In this document: in pieces, positions 23,752 to 34,477 of the stretch
Layout of the letters: every line of letters begins with the position of its first letter
Numbering within the stretch: the first letter of the stretch is position 1
NCBI GenBank assembly: GCA_032871835.1
Contig: CM065296.1
Span: 116,198,146 to 116,262,145, forward strand
DNA length: 64,000 nt
Direction of reading: 5' to 3'
Origin: Dipteronia dyeriana
Taxonomy: Eukaryota; Streptophyta; Magnoliopsida; Sapindales; Sapindaceae
Program-made: the position numbers and the translations under genes
The notes under the pieces: model-generated
What the model saw: only the letters and a program-made list of their open reading frames with translations
Database searches by the model: none
Told to the model about the DNA's origin: nothing

Positions 23752-24617
23752 TGTTGATGTTGATTTCTGGATTGAATCAGAAAAGCCAACAAGGATCAGA
23801 TTTCAGCTGTGTTTGCAAAGAGATAGAGAAGGAAAAATATTCGGACACGAGTATTTTATGTGGTAAAACTCCGATGACCGGAGAAACGTCCACGGGTGGT
23901 TGAATGATCAACCTAGCCAAAATCCACTATGAATTTGGAATGTTACAAGCTCTCGATCTCTCTTTTTTCTCTCTGTATTCTACTTATGATTGTTGTGTAT
24001 ACTCTTGTCTATATCTCTTTTCGGACGAGATTATGGGTCTATTTATATGTGTATAGAACCCTAATCTGCTTTATACAAGTAATAAAAGATCTTTGCATTT
24101 AATTGTTATTTGGTTTCTTGTTTGAAGTAGATTGTCTTCTTTCCTGTTTCAGAGTCTTGTAATGAAGTCGAATGAGATTCTAGTAGTGCAGTCCAATTTG
24201 GACTTGTTTCCTTATATAAGAACGTAGTCTTTTTGAGAAAATAGAGGTGTTCTCGGATAAGGAACCCTTTATGCTTGACATTCTCTTTCTTCTTTAGAGT
24301 CTTTGATAACGATCCTTGCGTGACTCAGCTTGTGAACTACTTGCTAGGCTTCCTACTCGGTTGTCATGCTTATCCCGAGTAGGATATGATGTGTGTTGGT
24401 CTCGAGTGACGTCTACTGATCCCGAGTAGAAAATGCATTCTGCTTGCCCCGAGTATGTTTAATTGATGCAGGTCTTGTTTTAATACCTGTCTACTCGGGC
24501 CTCTTCTCTTCAATGATGCCTTGTAGGACGTTTCCTGAGTGCCTTTTTGGATGTCCACCTAACAATTTTATCCTCTCTGTCAATGACGTGTACGTTTGGT
24601 AAAATTCACATACGACA
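23752..24617 (-). repeat. 5' LTR of element A
   Basis: It is 866 bp with TG...CA ends and pairs with 12907-13799. It is followed directly by the TATAT target duplication at 24618-24622. On the minus strand TATAAATAG lies at 24039-24047 and is the probable element promoter TATA box. Confidence 0.9.
24039..24047 (-). promoter_or_regulatory. TATA box in the 5' LTR of element A
   Basis: The minus strand reads TATAAATAG. The same octamer-plus-G is in all four LTRs of A and B at the same relative place, which supports a promoter role. Confidence 0.65.
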
Positions 24618-25735
24618 TATATGATTACTATAAATGAAAAATATTAAATATTTTAGACAATAAATATTGGTACAATATTTTTATAGTTGTTAATTTTATG
24701 TTCTTGAAGTGCGTTTGTTATATAGAATGAGACGAGACAACGTGAGATAATTTTTTTATATCCCACGTTTGGTGCGTTTTAAGTATGGAACGAAAATGGA
24801 TAACGTGGACCAAAAAATATAAAAAAGTATCCCACCCTAGACCCTCGACCAGACTTGTCCCATACATGAGACAGGTCTCAAAAAGACCATTTTCCCCATA
24901 ATTCTTCTAAAAAATACAAAAATATCAACTATAACCCAAAACTATTTCCCTCTCTTGGTTCATTACTTCATTGAGTCTCGTGATTTTATCTTTATAGGGT
25001 TAACAAATATATGATTACTATAAATGAAAAATAATAAATATTTTAGACAATAAATATTGATACAGTAGTTTTATAGTTGTTAATTTTATGTTCTTGAAGT
25101 GCGTTTGTTATATAGAATGAGACGAGACAACGTGAGATAATTTTTTTATATCCCATGTTTGGTGCATTTTAAGTATGGAATGGAAATGGATAACGTGGAC
25201 CAAAAAATATAAAAAATTATCCCACCCTATACCCCTCGACTATACTTGTCTCATACATGAGACAGGTCTCAAAAAGACCCTTTTTCCCATAATTCTTCTA
25301 GAAAATACAAAAAATATCAACTATAACCCAAAACCCAAAACTATTTCCCTCTCTTGGTTCATTACTTCATTGAGTCTCATGATTTTATCTTTATAGGGTT
25401 AACAAATATATTATTACTATAAATGAAAAATAATAAATATTGGTACATTATTTTTATAGTTGTTAATTTTATGTTCTTGAAATGCATTTGTTATATAGAA
25501 TGAGACGAGACAACCTGAGATAATTTTTTTATATCCCACGTTTGGTGCATTTTAAGTATGGAACGGAAATGGACAACGTGGACCAAAAAACATAAAAAAT
25601 TATCACACCCTAGACCCTCAATCAGACTTGTCCCATACATGAGACAGGTCTCAAAAGACCCTTTTTTCCATAATTCTTCTAAAAATACAAAAATATCAAC
25701 TATAAAATAAAACCTAGAATTATTTCCCTCTCTTG
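24618..25735. repeat. tandem repeat of about 395 bp, three units, first interrupted by element A
   Basis: 'ttggttcattacttcattga' recurs at about 12850, 24956 and 25355. Units run 12850-12906 plus 24623-24955, then 24956-25354, then 25355-25735. Each contains 'gggttaacaaatatat', 'gagacgagacaac', 'tttggtgc(g/a)tttt' and the small palindrome 'gtctcatacatgagac' (or 'gtcccatacatgagac'). The third unit has a deletion of about 25 bp near its start ('attttagacaataaat' missing). Units are highly similar. No coding potential was recognised. Confidence 0.85.
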
Positions 25736-26217
25736 GTCTCTCTCTCTTCTTTCTCTCAACCAATACTCGATCTCTCTTCCTCTCAACCGTTGCTTGGCTG
25801 TCGACGAGGAGCAAAGATTTCAGTTTTTGTTTGTGATTTTCCTATTGATTTTGTGTTGGTTTGTTAAGAAGCTGTTGATGTTCATGACGATTGAGAAGAA
25901 AAAAAAATGGTAACAATTAGGTTGAAGGGGAGTAAAATGGAGACTTGGAATTTATTTTTTAAAAAAAAAACTTTTTGTTTTCCTTTCTTTAACTTAAAAA
26001 AAAAATTGTTTTCCTTTCTTTAACTGATGACAATGATTTAAGAGGAAAAAAAATGATGTTCAATATTGATATTTGTGAATGGAGATTCCAAAATCTCCTA
26101 AACAAATCTTGTATTTTTATTTTTAAAAATTATTTGTGAATGGAGATTCTTAAATCTCCTAAACAAATCTTCACAAGATTCCCATACCGTGAATGGTTGC
26201 AATTTTAATTTTATTTT
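25736..26217. other. spacer between the tandem repeat and element B
   Basis: A CT-rich segment (25735-25800) is followed by AT-rich sequence. The stretch 'tttgtgaatggagatt' plus 'aaatctcctaaacaaatctt' occurs twice (about 26072-26112 and 26132-26171), a local duplication of about 60 bp. The last five bases, ATTTT, are one copy of the element B target duplication. No gene was seen. Confidence 0.5.
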
Positions 26218-27061
26218 TGTTCTATGTAAATTTTACCAAGCATACACGTCATTGACAAGAAGGAAAAAATAGCCAGGTGTATGCTTAGATGGACATCCGG
26301 GAAATATCATACAAAGCATCATTAAAGAGGAGAAAGCCCGAATAAGCATATACCGAAAGACCTACTCGGGAATGGCTAAAACAATGCATTCATTCGGGCT
26401 CAAACGGCACTACTCCGGACCATCAGGTATCAGTCTTACTCAGGAGCAAATACAACCCGAATAAGAATTTATCGTACGGGTTAAGTCATTAAATACGCGA
26501 AGATATTCTTCATGAAGGAATCCCAAATATTGGACCTTTGAGTTAGAAGAGTCCTCCAAACAGGAAACAACTTGATTCCTTTTCGAAGACTACATTCTTA
26601 TAAGGAAACAAGTCAAATTGAACTACGCTACTAGAATCCCACTCAATTTCCATAAGAGACTCCGAAACAGGAAAGAAGACAAATCAACCTCAAGCAAGTA
26701 ACCAAATCATAATTAAATACAAATATCTTATATTACTTGTACAAAGCAGATTATGGTTCTATAAGCATATAAATAGACCTATAATCTGGCTCAAAAAGAT
26801 ATAGACAATATAGCATACAGTAATCACAAATAATACAGAGAGAAAAAGGGAGATCGAGAGCTTGTAAAAACATCTTATTCTCTTACTGGATTTTGGCTTG
26901 GTTGATCTTTCAACCACCCGTGGATGTTTCTCCGACCATCGGAGTTTTACCACGTAAACCTTGTCTTTTTTACTCTCTCTGCATCTCTTTCTCTTTGAAT
27001 CAATAGCCAAAATCCAGTCCTTGTTGGCTTTTCTGGCATAATCCAGAAAACGACGTCAACA
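26218..27061 (+). repeat. 5' LTR of element B
   Basis: It is 844 bp, begins TGTTCTATG and ends CAACA, and pairs with 37715-38542. It carries about 15 bp ('cgaagatattctt' area near 26498) absent from the 3' LTR. It contains TATAAATAG at 26768-26776. Confidence 0.9.
26768..26776 (+). promoter_or_regulatory. TATA box in the 5' LTR of element B
   Basis: TATAAATAG lies about 290 bp before the LTR end, with the same motif at 38250-38258 in the 3' LTR. Confidence 0.65.
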
Positions 27062-27063
27062 AT

Positions 27064-27080
27064 TGGTACTAGAAGGAGGG
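27064..27080 (+). other. primer-binding site of element B
   Basis: TGGTACTAGAAGGAGGG starts two bases after the LTR, as in element A. The tRNA primer is not assigned. Confidence 0.65.
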
Positions 27081-27108
27081 GTTGAACCTCCGAACTTGTT
27101 AGAAAGCA

Positions 27109-29643
27109 ATAGCTGGAAACAGAAGTAGTTCGGGGAACGGCCAAAAATCACCAGACGATTTCCATACTGGCAATACGTCACAAAATCCTGCAGCAAACAT
27201 AGAAAACCAACCTGCGCACCTGGCAGGGATCCAGCAAGTTCCTCCAACCAGCAGAGATCTTACGCTGCGTTTCCAAGAGGCCCTGCAGCAATTAGTGACC
27301 GACGCAGCAAAGGAAGGGATTGACCTACTGGCCGCAGAAGCGCATACTCCCAATCCTCCACCCGTAAGGCTCGGTTCAATGGTGGTAGGACCAGGAATAA
27401 CTATGCCAGAAACCAGAAGGAACTCTTCCACGATCAATCTGGTTGGACAGAAAACACTAGGGGAGGAGAATCACCAAAAGCTGGATCGCAATCAAACAGT
27501 ATGTGCCAGACATCATAAATACGATCGGCGCAGAGGACGATCATCATCAGAAGACAGTGATCAACACCATCGTAAACGTCATCATGGAGTCACACGAGGG
27601 TTCCAGCATCAGAGTGAAGAATCTGAGGAAAGAATGACAGTCACCCAACGGTTCAACCGTCAAGGAAGCCCGGTAGGGGACAGAGATATTACAATCCAGA
27701 GCCTGACTCAAGAAGTAGAGAATAATAGGTGATAGATGGAGGCACTCGTCAGACGTTACGGTTACAACGATCTATCCGACGAAGACTCCGACAATCCATT
27801 TACCAGGGAAATTTTGCGGACCCCTTTCCCAAAAATATTCAGAATGCCGCATGTGGAACAATTCAAAAAAGATACTGATCCAAAGGAGCACGTTAGGCGC
27901 TACAAAAGTGCCATGGCTCAATATGCCCGCAGCGACCCCCTGTTGTGTCTCAACTTTCCACAAACACTTGGGGACACAGGCTCAAGATGGTTAAGAAGAC
28001 TACATCCGGCAAGCATCGGAAATTTTAGCGAGTTGAGCAGGAGCTTCTCAAGGCAATTCCTGAGCAACGTTCACAGAAAGAAGTCGGTGGTCTACCTCTC
28101 TCAAATAAAACAAGGGAAGGACGAGTTGTTAAAAAAATTCTTGGGCCGGTTTGGCCAAGCAGTATCAGAGAATGGCAACGCTAATGATGAAGCCATTATT
28201 GCTGCCTTCACCAATAACTTACAGAATGGACGATTATCCTTCGATTTGAGAAGAGCACGGCTGACAAGGTATGCCGACATGATGGATATGGCGGGAGGAT
28301 ACGCTCTGGCTGAGGAAGAGGAGTTAGCTACAGGAGGAAGCTTTATGCATGGAGGAAGCTTTATGCATGGAGGAAAGGCCGAACAGAGAAATACCGAATC
28401 CAAGGGGCAGAATCAAAAAGAAAAACAGAAAGGGAACAACAAGGAGAAAAATAAGGATGAGGGTAATAGGCGTAACGCCGAACGGTCCACAGAGAAATAC
28501 CACGGCGGATATACCAATTACACCCCTCTTCGGAAGAAACAAGAAGAAATTCTAGCCATCCTGGAAGAGAAGAATATGGTACAAGAACCGCAGCGACAGT
28601 CACAGTTCGCACGGAGAGATATAACCAAGTATTGCAGGTTTCATAAAGAGACCGGGCATGAAACTTCGAAGTGTTTTCAGCTTAGAGATTACATAGAAAC
28701 CCTTATTCGGGAAGAGCACCTACGGGATGTAATCTTAAAAAAAGACAAAAAATCAGAAGTCAAGAAAGCCAAGGCTGATCACAACCCTGGTCAAAACCGA
28801 AGAGCCAGCCCCGAAGCCAATGAAGTAATACATACAATATTCGGAGGACCTTCTACTGGGAGGAGCAACCGAGAACGGACTCAGGAAGTCCGAGAAGCAA
28901 TAGAAGCCAGGAATAACTTCAACGTGAATTCGGTTGAACCAGACCCGAAGAGGATAAAGGAAGGATGGGATCCGATATTCTTCACAGAGGCAGATTCCCA
29001 CGGCGTCGATGTTCGACCTAATGACGCTTTGGTTATAAGCGCCCGGATTGGCCATAGGGAAATCCGGAGAATTTTAATAGACAATGGGAGTTCAGCAGAC
29101 ATCTTAAGCGTGGCCGTATACGACCAGCTAAGATTGGACCGAAAAGATTTACAGTCTTTCCATACTCCATTAAGAGGATTTGGGGGAATAGATGTCAGAT
29201 CACTAGGGACAGTCAAATTACCTGTAAAGATCAGAACGGCACCATGCCAGAAGACTATCCTGCTCGACTTCGTGGTAGTTGATTTGGATAATTGGCCGTA
29301 TAATGTGTTATTGGGTCGGCCATTCCTAAATAAAACAAGAGCCGTGACGGCCACTTACGCATTAATGATCAAGTTCCCAACAGAACAAGGGGTTGGGATA
29401 GTCAAGGGATCCCAAGAGATGGCCCGAAGAGCAAACCTGTCGGTATACAAAGACAAGCATGATGCCGAACAAGTGTGCACCATAATGCAGCCAAATGAGA
29501 GTGAAGAATCCTTATCATTCGAACTAGATCCAAGGGAGGGCTTGAATGAATACAAGACAGAAGTTACCAAAATACTACTCGAAGAAGACAAACCGGACAG
29601 GAAAGTCAAGATCAGGGCCAACTTGGAAGAAAAAATCAAGTGA
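27109..29643 (+). pseudogene. gag and protease of element B
   Basis: The frame aligns with the A gag start at 27109, where ATG has become ATA; it stays open to 27732. Two adjacent stops (TGA TAG, 27730-27735) follow, and it is then open to 29643. Gag shows FRMPHVEQFKKDTDPKEH, SFSRQFLSNVHRKKSV and SFDLRRARLTRYADMMDMA. A copied GGSFMHGGSFMHGG segment is a small in-frame duplication. The knuckle-like CRFHKETGHETSKC is intact. The protease motif is ILIDNGSSADILSVAVYD, and YNVLLGRPFLN follows as in retropepsin-like domains. A stop at 29641-29643 ends it. Confidence 0.88.
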
Positions 29644-31016
29644 GAATTGATCAATTTGCTCAGAGAATACAAAGATGTATTCGCCTGGAGTCATAAGATA
29701 TGATCGGAATAGATGCTCGAATAATATCCTATCACCTCGCAGTAAGCCCGATTGCAAAACCGGTAGTACAAAAGAGAAGATCGTTCAATCCTGAAAGAAG
29801 TCAAGTAATCAAACAAGAGGTGGAAAAGCTACTAGCGACGGGATCAATCAGAGAAGTCAGCTACCCCCAAAAGGTCGCTAACGTAGTCCTTGTCCAGAAG
29901 AAAAATGGACAGTGGAGGATGTGCGTAGATTTCAAGGATCTAAACAAGGCATGCCCGAAGGACAGCTTCCCACTCCCAAGAATAGATCAGCTGGTGGATG
30001 CCACAACTGGTCATGAACTGCTCAGCTTCATGGATGCTTACTCGGGATACAATCAGATCCGGATGAACAAAGCTGACGAAGAAAAAACAGCTTTCACAAC
30101 GGATCAGGGTTTATATTGCTACACAGTGATGCCCTTCGGTTTAAAAAATGCAGGAGCCACGTACCAAAGGTTGGTCAACAAGATCTTCACTCGGTAAATA
30201 GGAAGGAACATGGAGGTCTAAATTGACGACATGTTGACTAAAAGCGTCTCAGCAGATGACCATGCCTGCGACTTCCGAGAGACATTTGATGTATTAAGAA
30301 GATATCAGATGAAATTAAACCCAAACAAATGTTTATTCGGAGTCTACTCGGGAAGATTCCTGGGTTTTCAAGTCCATCAAAGAGGAATCGAAGTTAATCC
30401 AGAGAAGATCCAGACTTTGCAGCAAATGACTTCACCTAAAACATTAAAAGAGGTACAGCTCTTAACATGGTGTTTAGCCTCCTTGGGAAGGTTCATCTCA
30501 AAGGCTACAGACAGGTGCGCGCCTTTCTTCAAAGTGATCAAAAAAGGAAAAGGCATTGAGTGGAATAAAGAGTGTGAGCAGGCATTCTTAAAGATAAAAG
30601 AATACTTGGGGCAAGCTTCCATCCTCTCAAAACCACAGAAAGGGGAAAAACTTCAGCTGTATCTATCAATAACCGAGCTTGCAGCAAGTTCAGTCCTAGT
30701 CAGGACAAAAGATGGAGTACAAAAACTAGTGTATTATACAAGCAAGGCACTCCTACTGGTCGAGACCAGATACTCACAAGCAGAGAAGATGGCCTTAGCA
30801 TTGGTTTCAGCTGTAAAAAAGCTGAGACCATACTTTCAGGCTCATACGATCCAGGTTCTCACCAATTGCCCATTAAGACAAATCTTACAAAAACCAGAGA
30901 TATCAGGAAGACTTACTAAATGGGCAATCGAGTTGAGTGAATTCGATATTTATTATGTCCCCAGAACTTCCTTCAAAGGACAAGCAGTAACAGACTTCAT
31001 AGCCGAGTTCACATAA
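29644..31016 (+). pseudogene. reverse transcriptase and first RNase H of element B
   Basis: After a one-base deletion near 29695 the frame resumes at about 29700 with GIDARIISYHLAV. RT shows KNGQWRMCVDFKDLNKACPK, DAYSGYNQIRMN and FGLKNAGATYQ. Two stops lie at 30196 (TAA) and inside the catalytic box, where the codon before IDD is TAA (at 30221-30223) in place of tyrosine in element A. From 30231 the frame is open to 31016 with PNKCLFGVYSGRFLGF and the RNase H segment YYTSKALLLVETRYSQAEK. It would polymerise DNA from the element RNA if intact; it cannot here. Confidence 0.9.
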
Positions 31017-31035
31017 CCGAACCTGGAAGCAAAAA

Positions 31036-31480
31036 AAATGTTGGATATAAGTTTCCAATGGAAATTATATGTTGATGGTTTTTCAAATACTCATGGCAAC
31101 GGGGCTGGGATGGTAGTTCGCACCCCATAAGGAGATGATGTTGAATGTGCCATGAGATTCGATTTCAAAGCAACCAATAATCAGACTGAATACTAGGCAT
31201 TGTTAGCTGGACTAAGAGTCTGCATAGCTCTTGGGGCAGACGAAGTGGAGATATTTAGCAATTCACAGGTAGTTGTCAACCAGGTTATGGATGAATACCA
31301 GGCTAAAGATGAAGGAATGGTTTCCTACCGTGACATCGCAAAACAGTTCCTCCAAAAATTTAAAGAATACAAGATCGCTCAGATCCCCAGAGAAGAAAAT
31401 GAAAAGGCAGACGCTTTATCTAAATTAGCGTCAACAACAACCTCGATCAGACCAAAAACCATTCCAGTTGCACACCTCCT
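31036..31480 (+). pseudogene. second (archaeal-type) RNase H of element B
   Basis: The domain starts LYVDGFSNTHGNGAGMVV (31068 onward), with a TAA at about 31129 and a TAG at 31194, then continues ALLAGLRVCIALGADEVEIF and EENEKADALSKLA. It follows an ordinary RNase H in RT-RH and precedes integrase. This second RNase H marks the plant Tat lineage. Confidence 0.75.
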
Positions 31481-31499
31481 TAAACCGAGTACGGCTGAA

Positions 31500-32782
31500 C
31501 TTAAGCATTTTGAAATTTTAGAAATCCGAACACCACAAGACGGTTGGATGGTCCAGCTGAGAAGGTTCCTGGAAGAAGGCATACTTCCGGAAGATCCGAT
31601 ATTAGCAAAGCGCATCAAGTATCGATCGGCTAGGTACACCATGATCGGAGGAGAATTATACAGAATAGGGTTTTCTCGAGCTCTCCAGAGATGTATACCA
31701 GAAGAAGATGCACATCGAGTACTTCAAGAGATCCACGGAGGAGTTTGCGGGAACCACACTGGGGGTAGGAGTCTGGCGCATAAGGTACTCAGGCAAGGCT
31801 ATTATTGGCCTACACATTTCTCAGATGCACAGCAATGGTCGGAAAGTTGCAATACCTGTCAAAGAATTGCCAACGATATCCGACAACCCCCAGAAAAGCT
31901 CAGAAATCTCACTGCCCCGTGGCCATTCGCCATGTGGGGCCTAGACCTGATCGGGCCAATGCCAGCTGGAACAGGGGGTGGAGCGAAGCACGCCATAGTA
32001 GCTGTCGATTATTTCACAAAATGGGTCGAAGCTGAACCGTTGGTGCATATCACGGAAGCCAACACCACGAATTTTGTAAAGAAAAACATACTTTACAGGT
32101 TTGGAATTCTGGACACTATAATCACCGACAATAGCACTCAGTTCGATAACCAAAGGTTCAGACAATTGTGCAAGAAGTATCATATTGCCAACTACTATGC
32201 AACACCAGCTCATCCACAAACAAACGGGCAAGTAGAGGCAGTAAATAAAATTATCAAGCACACAATCAAGCAAAATTAGATGACAAAAAAGGAAGCTGGG
32301 TTGAAATGCTTCCTGAAGTATTGTGGGCATATCGGACGACAGCAAGGACTTCAACAGGAGAAACTCCGTTCAGTCTAACGTTCGGAACAGAAGCTGTCAT
32401 CCCCATAGAAACATCGTATGCGTCCCCCCGGGTCAGGCTATACGATGAAGGAAAAGACGTCGATACACTGCTACAAAGTTTGGATGAGCTAGAAGAAAAA
32501 AGGGAAAATTCCCGAATAAGAAATGCAGCTTATCAACAAAGAGTGGCACGCCACTACAACTCTCGTGTTCGGATCAGGAAATTTCAGTTAGGAGACCTGG
32601 TGCTCAGGAAGGTGTCACTAAACACAAAGAACAGAGCCGCGGGATCCCTGGCTGACAAATGTGAAGGTCCATACAAGATCGAGGGGATAGCTGGCCATAG
32701 AGCTTATTGGATTGCTCGACCCAATGGAGGGATGTTACTCCAACCGTGCAATGCCCAATATCTGAAGATTTTCTATCCTTAA
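31500..32782 (+). pseudogene. integrase of element B
   Basis: The zinc-binding segment (HGGVCGNHTGGRSLAHKVL, CNTCQRIAND) and the core (DLIGPMPAGTGGGAKHAI, DYFTKWVEAEPL, ITDNSTQFDN, HPQTNGQVEAVNKI) are intact in frame to 32278. A one-base deletion near 32268 shifts the frame; it resumes at 32306 with [15 protein letters not shown] through RKFQLGDLVLRKV to the end at 32782. DDE residues are present: D of DYFTK or the D preceding it in DLIG, D of ITDN and E of VEAVNK. No chromodomain follows. Confidence 0.88.
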
Positions 32783-33345
32783 AACATATATTTATATAAA
32801 TATTTTATTCTTTTTCTAGTCAGGACAGTATTAGTCAGAATAAATACTAAAACTGTAATATTAATTTTTGTTGATTTTTCGCAGTAATAAATAAAACTAA
32901 GAATTTCCAAAAGGAAAGCACCTAGCTCGAGATCTCCAAAAAGCATACGACAATATGAAATAGAAGAAGAGCATGATAATAAGAACATGCAAATAGAATT
33001 CTCGGGACCATCAAATCCCGAAAGGGCGGAGAAGCTCGTAGGAGCATGCCAGCCGAGCAGGGTCAAAATGATCTTCGCAAAAAGGCAAACCCGGTGCACC
33101 AAACTGGAAAAATGTTCGGGACGCTATCGGGAGTAATTCCGGTGAAATGCGTAGCTGTGTTGAAGCAACTCTTAAAAAAAAAGAGCTCAACGATTTGGCA
33201 AACCTTTGTGCATAAAAACTAGGGAGACGTCCTTGGTATTGCATAAAGACTCGAACGAATAATCATGGTGAGCCTTGATATAACGTTCGGGTAGAAACCG
33301 GGTATGAAACATAAGTGCAAACTTTCCTGTTTCAAGATGACTCGG
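32783..33345. other. noncoding region downstream of pol in element B
   Basis: It is the counterpart of 17571-18124 in A. It matches A in reverse complement in several blocks ('tagtcaggacagtattagtc', 'ctcgggaccatcaaatcccg', 'atcatggtgagccttgat'). No coding sequence was recognised. Confidence 0.55.
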
Positions 33346-34060
33346 TTAATAATAAATAAGCCAGTTTAATAAGATACTTGGCAATTGAAGTCATTCGGGT
33401 AACAACCGGTTTATTAAGATACTCGGTTAAGTTACCCGACCACCAGCCAGTTTAATAAGATACTTGGCAATTGAAGTTATTTGAGTAACAACCGGTTTAA
33501 TAAGATACTCGGTTAAGTTACCCGACCACCAGCCAGTTTATTAAGATACTTGGCAATTGAAGCCATTCGGGTAACAACCGGTTTAATAAGATACTCGGTT
33601 AAGTTACCCGACCACCAGCCAGTTTAATAAGATACTTGACAATTGAAGTTATTCGGGTATTAACCGGTTTAATAAGATACTCGGTTAAGTTACCCGACCA
33701 CCAGCCAGTTTAATAAGATACTTGGCAATTGAAGTTATTCGGGTAACAACCGGTTTAATAAGATACTCGGTTAAGTTACCCGACCACCAGCCAGTTTAAT
33801 AAGATACTTGGCAATTGAAGTTATTCGGGTAACAACCGGTTTAATAAGATACTCGGTTAAGTTACCCGACCACCAGCCAGTTTAATAAGATACTTGGCAA
33901 TTGAAGTTATTCGGATAACAACCGGTTTAATAAGATACTCGGTTAAGTTACCCGACCACCAGCCAATTTAATAAGACACTTGGCAATTGAAGTTATTTGG
34001 ATAACCGGTTAAATAAGATACTCGGTTATGATTCCGACCATCAGCCGGTTTAATACGACC
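33346..34060. repeat. tandem array, 86-bp period, about eight units, between convergent genes of element B
   Basis: 'acccgaccaccagcc' starts at 33434, 33520, 33606, 33692, 33778, 33864 and 33950, exactly 86 bp apart. Each unit consists of two related 43-bp halves, one with 'ccggtttaataagatactcg' and one with 'ccagtttaataagatacttg'. The array is degenerate at both edges. It sits between the pol 3' end and the 3' end of the antisense gene. It has the same position and half-units as 17281-17570 in element A but different period and copy number. Confidence 0.93.
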
Positions 34061-34477
34061 TCCGGCAACAAAAATAAAGACAAACCATTCAAACTCAGGA
34101 AATTGTATTCTATTGCTCCTAAAAAGGATGGTTACAGTTAAAAGAAATGATTCTTTACACAAGCAAAAAATAAAGAATCTATCAGAATCTCCTACAAATT
34201 TACAAAATCAAAGTTGCGAGGATTTCGAGCCTTTGCCAATACTCGGGTCTGGCACCATCTCGTATTCACGAAGCAGGCTCTCATTAGACGGCCAAGTGAA
34301 GTCATCAACAATGTCGTCCCTCTACTGGCTGTAATCATTACCCGGGATTAGCCCGACATCAGGGGTTACACCCTCGACAGACTCTCGACTTGCTTAAAAG
34401 GTCGAGAGAGAGTGCTCGGACGGAATCTCTAAATGCATAGGATGGGGCTCCTTGCTTTGACTACGGCAGTAGGCTCT

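Larger units (their letters stand above)
12907..24617 (-). mobile_element. LTR retrotransposon A, Ty3/Gypsy, Tat/Grande type (minus orientation)
   Basis: Two LTRs (12907-13799 and 23752-24617) enclose gag, protease, reverse transcriptase, RNase H, integrase and an antisense gene. The ends are TG...CA and the flanks carry a 5-bp duplication TATAT (12902-12906, 24618-24622). gag lies next to the right LTR, so transcription runs right to left. The order PR-RT-RH-INT, a second RNase H-like segment, no chromodomain and a long downstream region with an antisense gene point to the Tat lineage, with Grande the closest named type I know of. Many stops and frameshifts make it non-autonomous. The family placement is inference from architecture. 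Confidence 0.9.

Noticed and set aside
25175..25814. Frames in the 395-bp tandem repeat
   Set aside because: Not conserved between the units, and AT-rich.
28324..29055. Minus-strand frames over gag-protease of element B
   Set aside because: Shadows of the strongly supported gag-protease frame.
33346..34060. Regular repeats that could be mistaken for a CRISPR array
   Set aside because: They are head-to-tail 86-bp units without unique spacers, in a plant retrotransposon.
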